Assembly (NCBI GenBank): GCA_013001975.1
Contig: JABDKX010000180.1
Coordinates: 1 to 64,000 of the forward strand
Direction: 5' to 3'
Source of the DNA: Saprospiraceae bacterium
GTDB taxonomy: Bacteria; Bacteroidota; Bacteroidia; Chitinophagales; Saprospiraceae
DNA length: 64,000 nucleotides
Positions 18,121 to 28,295 of this stretch are shown one piece after another. The notes below the pieces were generated by a model. That model made no database searches, was not told the DNA's origin, and saw nothing but the letters and a program-made list of their open reading frames with translations. Numbering within the stretch: the first letter of the stretch is position 1; each line of letters starts with the position of its first letter. The translations under genes were made by a program, and so were the position numbers.

Positions 18121-20328
18121 ATGAGATACATTAGTTTAGTTTTATTATTCTTTTCATTTATAACCATTTCAAATTCACAAATTGACATTTCTCAAGCCAG
18201 AAGTATGGCGCTAGGAGAAACGGTTACCATTGAAGGCGTTGCAACTAACGGTGGTGAATTAGGAATTATCAGATATCTTCAAGATGCGTCTGGTGCAGTT
18301 GCTGTTTATCCTGGTTCAGGATCTGTTGGTGATTTTCCTGGTGATGTAAAAAGAGGAGATATCGTTCAAGTAACTGGTGAATTGAAAGAATTTAACGGAT
18401 TATTAGAAGTGGATCCTGTTATGTCATATACAATTATGAGTTCAAATAATCCATTACCTGATCCTATTGATGGAACACCCAATGATTTGGCTGAAGACAA
18501 TGAAGCCAAACTAATGACGATTCCAGGTGTGAAATTCGATAATGGCGGCGGTGTGTTTTCAGTAGGAAACTTTACTTTTTCTTCTGAAACGGAATCAGGT
18601 GAAATCTACGTTAGAAGTAACCATCCTTTATTAGGAACGGAAGTGCCTTTAGCAACGATTGATTTGACAGGCATCGTATCGCAGTTTAATTCTATCTATC
18701 AATTACTACCTCGAGGAACTGAAGACATCATAGTAAAGGACAATTTCTTTTTAACAAGTTCTCCTCAGCAATCAAATATCTCAAAAGATGGATTTACTGT
18801 TTCTTGGGAAACCAATACTGAAGCCAATGCCATTGTCAGATATGGAACAACAGATGCGCTTGGTGAAGAAGTTGTTGACAATACGATGTCTACCTCTCAC
18901 AGTATTGATTTGAGTGGTTTAGATGCGGGGGAATTTTATTTTATTGAAGTCGCATCCAATAATGGAACTTCTGAAGTGACATCAACTCAAAAATATTTTG
19001 CTACGGCATCTGAGTCAACTGGAGAAATCCGTGTTTACTTCAATCATGATGTAGATGGATCTTTCTCAAACGGACATTACCCCAACGGTAATTCAGGTCT
19101 CATTGCTGAGAATGCTATAATTGACCTGATAGACAATGCACAAACTTCTATTGATATGTCGATTTATAATATCAACAGAGATCGCATTGTAAATGCATTG
19201 GAAACGGCTCACAATAGAGGTATTGTTGTGAGGTATATCGCTGATGATGATACTGCAAATCTGGCATTAAGTGATCCGAGACCTTCATTCCCAATTATCC
19301 GCGGCAATGTCAATGGCTTAATGCATAATAAGTTTATGATTGTAGATGCAGAATCTATAAATGATTCTTGGATAATGAGTGGTTCTATGAATTTGACACA
19401 ACAAAACATCGTGAATGATTATAACAATATGATCTTAATTCAAGATGTTGCTTTAGCGAAAGCATACACCATTGAGTTTGAAGAAATGTGGGGAACTGAT
19501 GGACCTAATCCTGGCATTTTCAATGTTAAGTTCAGTAGTGACAAAAGAGACAACACACCTCATCACTTTTTGATCAATGATATATTGGTCGAATCTTATT
19601 TTTCACCAACAGATAATACGACAATTGCTATTTCAAATAACTTGGCTAATGCAGATAACGATATTCAATTTTCATTATTGACATTTACAAATAATGAATT
19701 GGGAACAGCAATAGCTAATGCCTATAACAGAGGCATTGACATCAGAGGCGTAATAGACAATATTAATGACCAAGGAGGTGAATATCCGTTTCTTTCAAAT
19801 ATTGGAGTAAATGTGACGCCTGATAATACGACGACACAAACACACCATAAGTATTGTATTATTGATGCTAATGACAGTTCATCAGATCCAACATTGGTTA
19901 CTGGCTCTCATAATTGGTCAGGCGGAGCAGAAACCAGAAACGATGAAAACACATTAATTTTTCATGATGAAACGCTGGTTAATCTATACCTGCAAGAATT
20001 TGAAGCAAGATGGTGTGAAGTTCAAGGGAGTGCCAATTGTACAACGTCTAATAACAATGTCGAAGTTTTAAATGGCATCACGCACAACATATTTCCGAAT
20101 CCTACTTCAGATGAATTACAGATAGCATTAGAGAGTGAAACGTCAACAGATCTTTCATTCAGTATTCTAACATTGGAAGGACGTGTAATTCAAAGTAATA
20201 TAAAGCGTAATGTTCAAGGTAATGTTCAGTTTGATATGGATCTTTCAATATTTCCAGCAGGCAATTACATTTTACAAATTGGAGCAGACAATCAGCGTGT
20301 GAATGAAATTATCCAGATAATTAAGTAG
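18121..20328 (+). CDS. Secreted phospholipase D-like (putative nuclease) protein: OB-fold-like N-domain, FN3-like domain, two HKD motifs, T9SS tail
   Basis: HNKFMIVDAESINDSWIMSGSMN and HHKYCIIDANDSSSDPTLVTGSHNWS (paired HKD); OB-like TIEGVATNGGELGIIRYLQDASGAVAVYPG; FN3-like DGFTVSWETNTEANAIVRYGTT; C-terminal IFPNPTSDELQIALESE. Confidence 0.85.
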   Translation: MRYISLVLLFFSFITISNSQIDISQARSMALGETVTIEGVATNGGELGIIRYLQDASGAVAVYPGSGSVGDFPGDVKRGDIVQVTGELKEFNGLLEVDPVMSYTIMSSNNPLPDPIDGTPNDLAEDNEAKLMTIPGVKFDNGGGVFSVGNFTFSSETESGEIYVRSNHPLLGTEVPLATIDLTGIVSQFNSIYQLLPRGTEDIIVKDNFFLTSSPQQSNISKDGFTVSWETNTEANAIVRYGTTDALGEEVVDNTMSTSHSIDLSGLDAGEFYFIEVASNNGTSEVTSTQKYFATASESTGEIRVYFNHDVDGSFSNGHYPNGNSGLIAENAIIDLIDNAQTSIDMSIYNINRDRIVNALETAHNRGIVVRYIADDDTANLALSDPRPSFPIIRGNVNGLMHNKFMIVDAESINDSWIMSGSMNLTQQNIVNDYNNMILIQDVALAKAYTIEFEEMWGTDGPNPGIFNVKFSSDKRDNTPHHFLINDILVESYFSPTDNTTIAISNNLANADNDIQFSLLTFTNNELGTAIANAYNRGIDIRGVIDNINDQGGEYPFLSNIGVNVTPDNTTTQTHHKYCIIDANDSSSDPTLVTGSHNWSGGAETRNDENTLIFHDETLVNLYLQEFEARWCEVQGSANCTTSNNNVEVLNGITHNIFPNPTSDELQIALESETSTDLSFSILTLEGRVIQSNIKRNVQGNVQFDMDLSIFPAGNYILQIGADNQRVNEIIQIIK

Positions 20329-20338
20329 TTAATCTTAC

Positions 20339-21052
20339 ATGACGGATACGTATTTCTATTTTAAACAATTCAAACTTAGAAATACGCATGCTGCTCTTAA
20401 GGTAAATTCAGACGGCGTTCTATTGGGCGCTTGGGTTGACATCTCTGAAGATCAAAAAGTCTTGGATGTTGGAACAGGCTCAGGTATCATATCATTGATG
20501 CTCAATCAACGGAAGCCCAATATATCAATCACAGCTCTTGATATTGACAAAGCAAGTTTTAATGAAGCTTCATTTAATGTCAAATTAAATGACATAACCA
20601 ATATCGAAGTGATTCACGATTCTGTTCAAAACTTTTCTACTACTGAGTCAAAATTCGATCACATCATTTCAAATTTACCTTACTTTCAAAATGATACAAA
20701 GCCAGATAATAATTCATTAAAATTATCTAAGCATAATGAAACTTTGTCATTTGATTCATTTTGGGAAAGTGCGGAAAAATTAAGTCATCATCAATCTAAG
20801 GTGAGTGTTATTCTTCCATTGGATGAATCTAAACTTTTTATCGAACTAGGAAAACAAAAGCAGTTTGCGGTTTACAAGCAAACGAATTGCAGAACAAGAA
20901 AACACAAACCTATTAAACGGGTATTATTATGTTTTCAGAAAAACTTTAGTGGAAGCAAATTTGAAAATGAATTAGTCATTCATCAAGAAGGGCAACATAA
21001 TTATTCAGATGACTACATGAATCTTACGAAGGACTTTTATTTGAAAATGTAG
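20339..21052 (+). CDS. tRNA1(Val) A37 N6-methyltransferase-like
   Basis: FYFKQFKLRNTHAALKVNSDGVLLGAWVDI; VLDVGTGSGIISLML; catalytic-type NLPYF motif. Confidence 0.83.
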   Translation: MTDTYFYFKQFKLRNTHAALKVNSDGVLLGAWVDISEDQKVLDVGTGSGIISLMLNQRKPNISITALDIDKASFNEASFNVKLNDITNIEVIHDSVQNFSTTESKFDHIISNLPYFQNDTKPDNNSLKLSKHNETLSFDSFWESAEKLSHHQSKVSVILPLDESKLFIELGKQKQFAVYKQTNCRTRKHKPIKRVLLCFQKNFSGSKFENELVIHQEGQHNYSDDYMNLTKDFYLKM

Positions 21053-21147
21053 GTCTGTGTTTAATATTTATTCAAATTGTAATATTCAAAATTCATTTTC
21101 CCAATTCAAGATTTATTACTTTAGATTTTTAGAATTCAACGAAGATT

Positions 21148-21741
21148 ATGTTTGCAAAATATTACTACGCAGAGTACAATGGTGACATCTACGTTTACAG
21201 ATTAAAGCCTGATGACAAACAAAACAAAATGACTTTATTTAAGAATGAAGAACAGGTTGAACAACGGTTTGGATTCACTGGAGAGTTTCGATTAGGAAAT
21301 GAAAATGCACGACTGTGGGTCAAGCATACATTGTTATCGTCTAAACACGAGTTTCGCATAGACAATATGCTTATTGAATTAAAGAAGATCAGGTTAGGTC
21401 CGCTTAGGAAGTTGTTGACTTCAAAAGGCATATATAATGAGATTAATCCAACTAAGGAAGTTTTAGAAGCCTCTAAAATTCGGCCAACACAATTTATAGT
21501 ACCGGTATTTTTTCTATTATTAGGATCTTATATCAACCACTTTGTTGAAGACCAAACCCAATTTGTGAAAGCCGCTTCTATTCTTTCCATGATAGTTGCA
21601 GGTGTTATTTTCAAAGGCATGTTGTTTGGTAAATATCCTTCTTTAAAACAGATGAGAAAGATGGGCCTTTTCATCATTATAGCTACGATTATGTTAGGAC
21701 TATTTATTGGAGAAGTTGTATTTGAGTTTTTGTTTGGGTAG
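21148..21741 (+). CDS. Hypothetical membrane protein
   Basis: 197 aa; soluble N-terminal half, hydrophobic segments TQFIVPVFFLLLGSYI, ILSMIVAGVIFKGMLFG and LFIIIATIMLGLFIGEVVF. Confidence 0.6.
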   Translation: MFAKYYYAEYNGDIYVYRLKPDDKQNKMTLFKNEEQVEQRFGFTGEFRLGNENARLWVKHTLLSSKHEFRIDNMLIELKKIRLGPLRKLLTSKGIYNEINPTKEVLEASKIRPTQFIVPVFFLLLGSYINHFVEDQTQFVKAASILSMIVAGVIFKGMLFGKYPSLKQMRKMGLFIIIATIMLGLFIGEVVFEFLFG

Positions 21742-21799
21742 GTTATTATATATTACCTCAAAATCCAGCATCAACACCTGAACAAATTAAAATTTGAAC

Positions 21800-22132
21800 T
21801 CACTTCAACTTCTCAAGTGACAAATTCAATACGTTCATTAAATCATCATGCGTCGTTCTGCGATTCGAATTGAAATACGTAATGGGATGAATACCTCCAG
21901 CAATAAAATAATGCTTATGAATGACTCTTCTAATAATGCCCATTTCTCTGGCACGGTCTTTTACCTCTCCTCGAATCAACATTTGTGATTTGACCAATGC
22001 ACAACCAAGGGTTAGTTTGTCCGTTTGCTTGCTACAATCTTCATCATATTCAGAATTCTTTTCCCAATTGGCTTCATCTTTTAAAAGGTCGATAGTTTCT
22101 AAGACTACTTTTACTGCCATTTCATTTGCCAT
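21800..22132 (-). CDS. Hypothetical protein (110 aa)
   Basis: Coherent polar composition, start codon MANEMAVKVV. The opposite-strand ORF 21921-22163 looks like a shadow ORF. Confidence 0.5.
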   Translation of the reverse strand: MANEMAVKVVLETIDLLKDEANWEKNSEYDEDCSKQTDKLTLGCALVKSQMLIRGEVKDRAREMGIIRRVIHKHYFIAGGIHPITYFNSNRRTTHDDLMNVLNLSLEKLK

Positions 22133-22331
22133 AATTGTGTTTTTTGTGGTTTTTTTATTCTGAACTTTTGAAGAATAGATTTCCTTTATTTATACAAAAA
22201 GTCACTTGACTTAATGATTCAATACTTATATTCAATTGTAGAGATAAATCTGGTTAGATTCAAGGGTATAAGTACTTGGTTTTGTTTTTTATTTATTACT
22301 TTTTCTTAGTCAAAAAGTAATCAAAAGACAA

Positions 22332-22384
22332 GTCAAATTTATGACAGCGCTCTGTGCCGCTCCCGCCACCCTCTCAAATTTGAC
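22332..22384. repeat. Inverted-repeat intergenic element (candidate interspersed repeat)
   Basis: GTCAAATTT (22332-22340) ... AAATTTGAC (22376-22384) around a C-rich core tgacagcgctctgtgccgctcccgccaccctct in an AT-rich genome. Confidence 0.45.
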
Positions 22385-22582
22385 AGGCTCGGCTTCTTTT
22401 ATAACTCTTGAATTAGTTATTACTATTTATTGTATGAATGAATTAATGAAATTGTATATCATCTAAATTTTATTAGAACAAAATAGTGTCTTTACTTTCT
22501 AAATTTAGAATATAAGAATCGAAATCTTAGTGGCATGAGTTATTTTAGGTAAATTGTGTATAAAAAGCGTTAAGAATGAATG

Positions 22583-22731
22583 AACGATCTCGAAGAGTGA
22601 AGTACGACAGTGCTTCAAGTGAATGAACTGCGAAAGCAGGTGGGTAAGCTTTTGAGCGCAACATCCACCCATCCGCTATCGCGGTTCACTCACTTCGAAT
22701 TCTTCCGAATTCGACTGTTACACAGATCGTT
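22583..22731. repeat. Large imperfect hairpin element (candidate MITE or structured ncRNA)
   Basis: Outer arms aacgatct (22583-22590)/agatcgtt (22724-22731); inner arms 22617-22645 and 22667-22695 match at 24 of 29 positions, 2 more pair as G.U; 21-nt central loop. Confidence 0.6.
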
Positions 22732-22799
22732 AGCTCATGTTTTTTGTGTCAAGACAAAAATATGAATGCCATCGCGGCGAGCGAGAGAAAGAATGTAAA

Positions 22800-24383
22800 T
22801 CAATCCACTACAACAAACCGTTCAGTAGAAATCTTATCTCCTTCAATAACACTCAAGAAATAAATACCACTGTCTAAATGATCTACAGTAAGTGAATATT
22901 CCCTGTTGCCAAAAATTAATGGTTTGAAATCTTCGTCGATAACCAATCGGCCGTTGTTATCACGAACTAAAACTGTGTGTCTTGTGAAGACGTCCGTATC
23001 GTATTCAAAGGTAATGTCCGATTGCTCAGATCTTTTAAATAAACTCGGTCTGACTTTGGTGATTTCCAGAGGATTAATTGCTACTGAACCACATATTTCA
23101 TTCAATTCGAATACAGCATTAAATATATTTAATCGACCACCTGAAAGTGATTCTGACAAAGATGGTATGTCATCTACGCCGTCAAGAATGGCACGCTTAA
23201 CAGTGAGTGCAATTTCTGATGGATTTTGATCTGCGATATCGGCAAAATTTTGACATGGAATCGAATATAGTAATGCAATAGCTCCTGCAACATGCGGAGC
23301 CGAAGCAGATGTGCCACTTATATTGTCGTAGTCATCACCAATCTCTGAACTGATAATCACTTCTCCGGGTGCACCTAAGTCTACAGAGACAGTCCCAAAC
23401 GCGGCATCAGAAACTTTAACATCATTGATATTCGTATTAGTGACCATGATTAAATAATCACTATTACATAATGTGGGCATATCCCCTTCAATTTCTACGT
23501 CAAAATTTTCATTGGCAACAGCACCTACGGAAAGGATGCCTACTTCGCCTAAGATTTCATATTGTTCACACCAACTTGGAAAAGCACTTGGAAATTGTTT
23601 TTTTATACCACCAGAAAAGTTATTCACCACAACATTGGCACCTTCTGCGCCATTCGTTTCGATATACTTTTTCTTGAGGTCGTAAATGTATTCTAAGCTC
23701 TTGATAATTTCTCCAATATTGGATACACCACTCACTAATAAAATTTTAGCATCCCAATTAATACCGGCGATACCTAAACCATTGTCGCCTTTTGCACCTA
23801 AGATGCCAGAAACCAAAGTGCCATGACTGACGCCAGCATGTACGCCAGTGTTGTTTTGAATATTGACACCCATCACATCATCGATATATCCATTGCCGTC
23901 ATTATCTAAACCATCACCTGGAATTTCGCCTTTATTTATCCAATAATTCTCTTTCAAATCTGAGTGACTTACATCAAAACCATCATCCATTACAGCTATG
24001 ACAATATCATCTCCATTGAACGTTTTACCGCCCGTCGTTTCTTCCCATACTTTATCAGCAGCTATCACTTTTAAATTCCACTGATCTGCATAAAAGAGAT
24101 CATTAGGAATGACTTCACGCTTTTCTAGGTTTAAATTTTCAGAAATGGATTCTGCTGATTTGAAATGAGCTTGTAATTCATTTCTTTTGACTTTCCGTGA
24201 AGTTTTCACATTATAAACATTCAAGCTTTTGCTGAGTAAGCTGATTTCTGTGATGTCAGAAGTAGGTGTTTTTAAAAGTGAAATGTCTGCAGACTTATCA
24301 AACTTAACGATCCAATCGTTATTCTGTGCTTGCAATGAAAACGCTGAAACTGCAGTAAAAACTAAAAACAAAATGTTTTTCAT
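22800..24383 (-). CDS. Secreted S8 family (subtilisin-like) serine peptidase with C-terminal sorting domain
   Basis: Asp motif IVIAVMDDGFDVSHSDL, His motif VSHGTLVSGILGAKG, Ser motif ISGTSASAPHVAGAIALL; C-terminal HLDSGIYFLSVIEGDKISTERFVVVD. Confidence 0.9.
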   Translation of the reverse strand: MKNILFLVFTAVSAFSLQAQNNDWIVKFDKSADISLLKTPTSDITEISLLSKSLNVYNVKTSRKVKRNELQAHFKSAESISENLNLEKREVIPNDLFYADQWNLKVIAADKVWEETTGGKTFNGDDIVIAVMDDGFDVSHSDLKENYWINKGEIPGDGLDNDGNGYIDDVMGVNIQNNTGVHAGVSHGTLVSGILGAKGDNGLGIAGINWDAKILLVSGVSNIGEIIKSLEYIYDLKKKYIETNGAEGANVVVNNFSGGIKKQFPSAFPSWCEQYEILGEVGILSVGAVANENFDVEIEGDMPTLCNSDYLIMVTNTNINDVKVSDAAFGTVSVDLGAPGEVIISSEIGDDYDNISGTSASAPHVAGAIALLYSIPCQNFADIADQNPSEIALTVKRAILDGVDDIPSLSESLSGGRLNIFNAVFELNEICGSVAINPLEITKVRPSLFKRSEQSDITFEYDTDVFTRHTVLVRDNNGRLVIDEDFKPLIFGNREYSLTVDHLDSGIYFLSVIEGDKISTERFVVVD

Positions 24384-24521
24384 GTAAAACGATTATGCTA
24401 CTTGAAGTTGAATTAAACCTATCAAATATAAGTATATATTACAATATGTATCAGCTCAATTCTTATAGAAACTGGGATGTTTGCACCTTAAAAGTCCTAT
24501 AAAGTACATAAAACGTGAAAA

Positions 24522-25397
24522 CTATGCTTTTTGATCTACTATCAGCAGCCTTTTTTTTCTGGCTACAATCCTAGATATATTCTCAATGCCATAGGCCTTG
24601 AGGTCTATCAATGGTTGCCAAGCCTTATCTTTTTTAGGATCAAAACGATAGAGTTGAGAACCTGACCCAGAAATGAGGCTACCATCAGATAAAAGCTCAA
24701 AATCTTCCACACCTGGAATAGCATTCACAACTGTTTTACTTTGGCTGCTTATTTTATCATATGATTTAATGACCCATTCAACATCTGATAACTTGTGGAC
24801 AAACAATAATTGATTGTCTCTGGTTACTTTGAGGGTTCTGCCTATTTTATCAAGAATAATCTTCCTTCTTTCACTTCTTGCATCTGCAATTGCCAAATTA
24901 TGATATGGCTCTTCAACTAAGAACAAGGCCAAAGTTTCAGCATCGATCCAAGCATGATATCCGATGTTTCTGGTGTTGTTCATATAACGCTTTGCATATC
25001 CAATACCATCGTTTGGATACACAGATAATGACTGTGTTTTTTGATCACTTTCAACACGCACACAAGAAAAATTTTCCTTGTTAGGCACAGGAGTAGGCGA
25101 GTACTCACTTTCTGGCGTATAAGTGATTCGTGTTAAAATTTTATCGAAGAAGTCAAATTTGGCAATCTCTGTGTGTTGACCATAATAGTCTGTTGTAAAA
25201 TAAACTACATCATCTTCAAAAAAAGACGGTTGATTATTATAGCCATTACTGTTAAATTCAGTCAACAACTGAGCTTGTGTTATCGAAAATTTGTTGGCCG
25301 CTTTGACCATTGAAAACTGATAAATATTTGTCGTTGGCAGTTGAGCGTTAAGCCCAAAAGCCAATAAGCAGGATAGTGATAATATTATTCTAGTCAA
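24522..25397 (-). CDS. Secreted beta-propeller-like (TolB/WD40-type) hypothetical protein
   Basis: Preferred start MLTRIILSLSCLLAFGLNAQ (signal peptide, about 25397) rather than the track start at 25451; repeated F.(E/K)DDVVYFTTDYYGQHTEIAKFDF and YSPTPVPN motifs. Confidence 0.6.
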   Translation of the reverse strand: MTRIILSLSCLLAFGLNAQLPTTNIYQFSMVKAANKFSITQAQLLTEFNSNGYNNQPSFFEDDVVYFTTDYYGQHTEIAKFDFFDKILTRITYTPESEYSPTPVPNKENFSCVRVESDQKTQSLSVYPNDGIGYAKRYMNNTRNIGYHAWIDAETLALFLVEEPYHNLAIADARSERRKIILDKIGRTLKVTRDNQLLFVHKLSDVEWVIKSYDKISSQSKTVVNAIPGVEDFELLSDGSLISGSGSQLYRFDPKKDKAWQPLIDLKAYGIENISRIVARKKRLLIVDQKA

Positions 25398-26988
25398 CAT
25401 TTGCAGATTTAAACATTCTATTGAATCGGATACCCTCTTTGAGTGAGGCATTCTTTGTAGAAAACCAAATAAATAAAGGTTTACCTACAATATGGTCATG
25501 AGGTACATACCCCCACATCCTAGAATCTTCACTATTGTGTCTGTTGTCACCCATTGCCCAATAATAATCTTGCTTGAAAGTATAGCTGTCAGCCTTCTCT
25601 CCATTGATATAAATATCCCCACCTTTTATTTCCAAATCATTATTTTCATAGACAGATATGATGCGTTTGTACAAGGCAATATTGGTCATATCTAAGTAGG
25701 TTGTTTCTCCAGCTTTCGGAATCCAAATAGGCCCGAAATTGTCGACATTCCATCCACCAAAATTGGCATCATCATTTGGGAACATGTCGCCATCTTTTGG
25801 ATGCTCAATTGGTTTCACAGATACACCATCTCCCAACGACATTAATTGAGTTACTTGTAAACTGTCTAAAAAGTAAACTTGCTTACCATTAAAGATAGCA
25901 CGATCAGCTCTCGTTTGTGCTATGTTCCATCTTTTCAAAACATTTGGATTTATGCCACTTCTTGGTGGCTGTATGGTATAGCCAAATTGCATTTCTTTTG
26001 GATTCTTTTGCCTTACACCATTTACAAAAATTTGACGGTCTCGAATGACCAATGAATCTCCAGCAACAGCAACACATCGTTTAATATAATGGTCTTTCTT
26101 ATCTATTGGCCGAACCACATAATCTTCATTCTTTACTTTCTCCCAAAGTTCTTTATCTCCAATTGAATTTTTATTGGCTCTTCTGGCTTGATCTAAAGTG
26201 TAAGATCTTTGTTTCGTAATAAAAACACTGTCACCAACAGGCCAATTAAAAACGATTGGTTTATTTCTTTTGATATCTTCTAATGCAGGAAGTCGGTGGT
26301 AATCTAAGCTTGGCTCTTTTAAATATGATTCTTTACCTACATACGGTATGCGATTATGAAGCAAAGGAATCATAGCAATTGTCATTGGTGTTCTGATGCC
26401 ATAACTTGCTTTGGATACAAACAGAAAATCACCCACTAAAAGAGAACCTTCCATTGAAGGTGTAGGTATAACAAAAGCTTCAATCAAAAACATTCTGATA
26501 AAAGCTGCTGCAAAAACAGCAAATACAATAGATTCTACCCATTCACGAAAGAACGACTTTTTATATGGACTCTTACGAATTAATCGCTCAACTTTTCTTT
26601 TATCGCCCGCTTTTTGAGCAACTCTTAAATCATTCATATAAGCTTGCTCCTTTGTGAAATTAGGTCCATCATATTCCGCATCAGATTTCGCAATTTTAAA
26701 AAATATCGCAGGCGCAAAAATAACAGCTAAGGCGGAATCCGTAAACTTGTAATGTTTGAAAGATCTGACAAGGTCTACGGCCATTCCACAAAAGATAAAA
26801 ATATTGACTATTGGAATCAATAACAGCAAAGGCCACCATTTTTTTCTCCCAATTATTTTAGCCCATTGGATAAAATTTTTCCCTGGAATTAAACCATCAA
26901 TGGCAGGGACATCTGCTTTTGGAAATAGTAAGTATAAACTTATACTTAGTAGAACATAAAAGATTAAAAAATAAATAACTAATACCAC
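25390..26988 (-). CDS. lepB: Signal peptidase I
   Basis: Ser motif FVIPTPSMEGSLLVGDFLFVSKASYG, Lys motif DHYIKRCVAVAGDSLVI, MGDNRHNSEDSRMWGYVPHDHIVGKPLFIWFS; long N-terminal membrane extension common in Bacteroidota LepB. Confidence 0.93.
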   Translation of the reverse strand: MVLVIYFLIFYVLLSISLYLLFPKADVPAIDGLIPGKNFIQWAKIIGRKKWWPLLLLIPIVNIFIFCGMAVDLVRSFKHYKFTDSALAVIFAPAIFFKIAKSDAEYDGPNFTKEQAYMNDLRVAQKAGDKRKVERLIRKSPYKKSFFREWVESIVFAVFAAAFIRMFLIEAFVIPTPSMEGSLLVGDFLFVSKASYGIRTPMTIAMIPLLHNRIPYVGKESYLKEPSLDYHRLPALEDIKRNKPIVFNWPVGDSVFITKQRSYTLDQARRANKNSIGDKELWEKVKNEDYVVRPIDKKDHYIKRCVAVAGDSLVIRDRQIFVNGVRQKNPKEMQFGYTIQPPRSGINPNVLKRWNIAQTRADRAIFNGKQVYFLDSLQVTQLMSLGDGVSVKPIEHPKDGDMFPNDDANFGGWNVDNFGPIWIPKAGETTYLDMTNIALYKRIISVYENNDLEIKGGDIYINGEKADSYTFKQDYYWAMGDNRHNSEDSRMWGYVPHDHIVGKPLFIWFSTKNASLKEGIRFNRMFKSANVD

Positions 26989-27186
26989 ACTTTAAATTTT
27001 GGACAAAGATAACAAAGAGGATGTGTTATGAGCTTGTTAATTAGGACAAGTATATAAAATATATAGATCAACAGAAGCATATTTTATCTAAATCCTTAAT
27101 TATCAATATGTTTTAGAGAGAAGTTTTGACATATTCTATCAAATTTTTATGTGATATTGCCTTAAATTTTACACGATAACCAAAAA

Positions 27187-28161
27187 ATGAGTTTAAAAAA
27201 CAGTATCAAAAGACTATATAATTCTGACCTGTACCATGGCAGTCGAAGAAGTAAAAGATTCTTTGAAGGGTGGTATTTTAAGCTGATAAGTGCTGATGAG
27301 TCTTCTGCGTTGGCACTCATTCCAGGTGTCGCCATGGATGAAAATGGAAAGCAACATGCATTTATTCAAATACTGGATGGTAAAAAACGCCAAGCGGAAT
27401 ATATTAAATTCACTTTTGAATCATTTTTTGCACAAGAAGATAGATTTTTAGTAAAAATAGGAGAGAGTCAATTTTCAAAAAATGAAGTCATTTTAAATCA
27501 TGAAAAAATTAAAGGACATCTGACATTCAGCAAGACAATTCCTTGGCCATCGACTTTGTTTTCTCCAGGAATAATGGGACCGTTTTCATTCTTCCCATTT
27601 TTGGAATGCTATCATGGCATCGTCAGCATGAATCATATTATAAATGGCGGTTTGGAATACAAGAACAAAGCATATGATTTTACAAATGGAAAAGGGTATG
27701 CTGAAAAGGATTGGGGTCATTCATTTCCAGAAGCCTATTTTTGGATGCAGTCCAATCATTTTACAAATGATAAAATAAGCGTTAAAGCCAGTGTAGCTAA
27801 AATCCCTTGGCTGGGCACTTCATTTATCGGATTTATCGCAGGCATTTGGATCAATGATGAAATAATACAATTTACGACTTACAATTTTTCAAAACTTAAA
27901 AGATCTTTTGCTGATGAGAATGAGGTTAAGTTAATCATGGAAAACAAAAATCACTATTTAGAAATAACAGCATCACGAGAAAGTGCAACTTCCTTAGCGT
28001 CTCCTATTGGTGGCTTTATGGATGGTCGTATCAATGAAAGCATGACGGACACACTTCATGTTAAATTGATTGACAAAAAGAAGGATGTTATTCTTCTTGA
28101 CGATGAAGGTCGAAATGCAGGTGTTGAAGTGGCTGGTGATATCCAACAGATTATTATTTGA
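27187..28161 (+). CDS. Tocopherol cyclase-like family protein
   Basis: YHGSRRSKRFFEGWYFKLISADESSALALIPGVA; FLECYHGIVSMNHIINGGL; GKGYAEKDWGHSFPEAYFWMQSNHF. Confidence 0.78.
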   Translation: MSLKNSIKRLYNSDLYHGSRRSKRFFEGWYFKLISADESSALALIPGVAMDENGKQHAFIQILDGKKRQAEYIKFTFESFFAQEDRFLVKIGESQFSKNEVILNHEKIKGHLTFSKTIPWPSTLFSPGIMGPFSFFPFLECYHGIVSMNHIINGGLEYKNKAYDFTNGKGYAEKDWGHSFPEAYFWMQSNHFTNDKISVKASVAKIPWLGTSFIGFIAGIWINDEIIQFTTYNFSKLKRSFADENEVKLIMENKNHYLEITASRESATSLASPIGGFMDGRINESMTDTLHVKLIDKKKDVILLDDEGRNAGVEVAGDIQQIII

Positions 28162-28295
28162 TTTAAAATTATTTGATAGACTACTTTAACCATTCAAAGA
28201 TTTATTTGCTTTTACATCCTTCAATTTTATTGATTTAAAATTAATAAGTAATTTGTATTCATTATATCATACCAGTTTTATCTAAAGTTGTTATT

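Noticed and set aside
21921-22163. 80-aa plus-strand ORF opposite the 110-aa minus-strand ORF
   Set aside because: Composition looks like antisense translation; the minus-strand ORF is the more plausible gene, though neither is certain.
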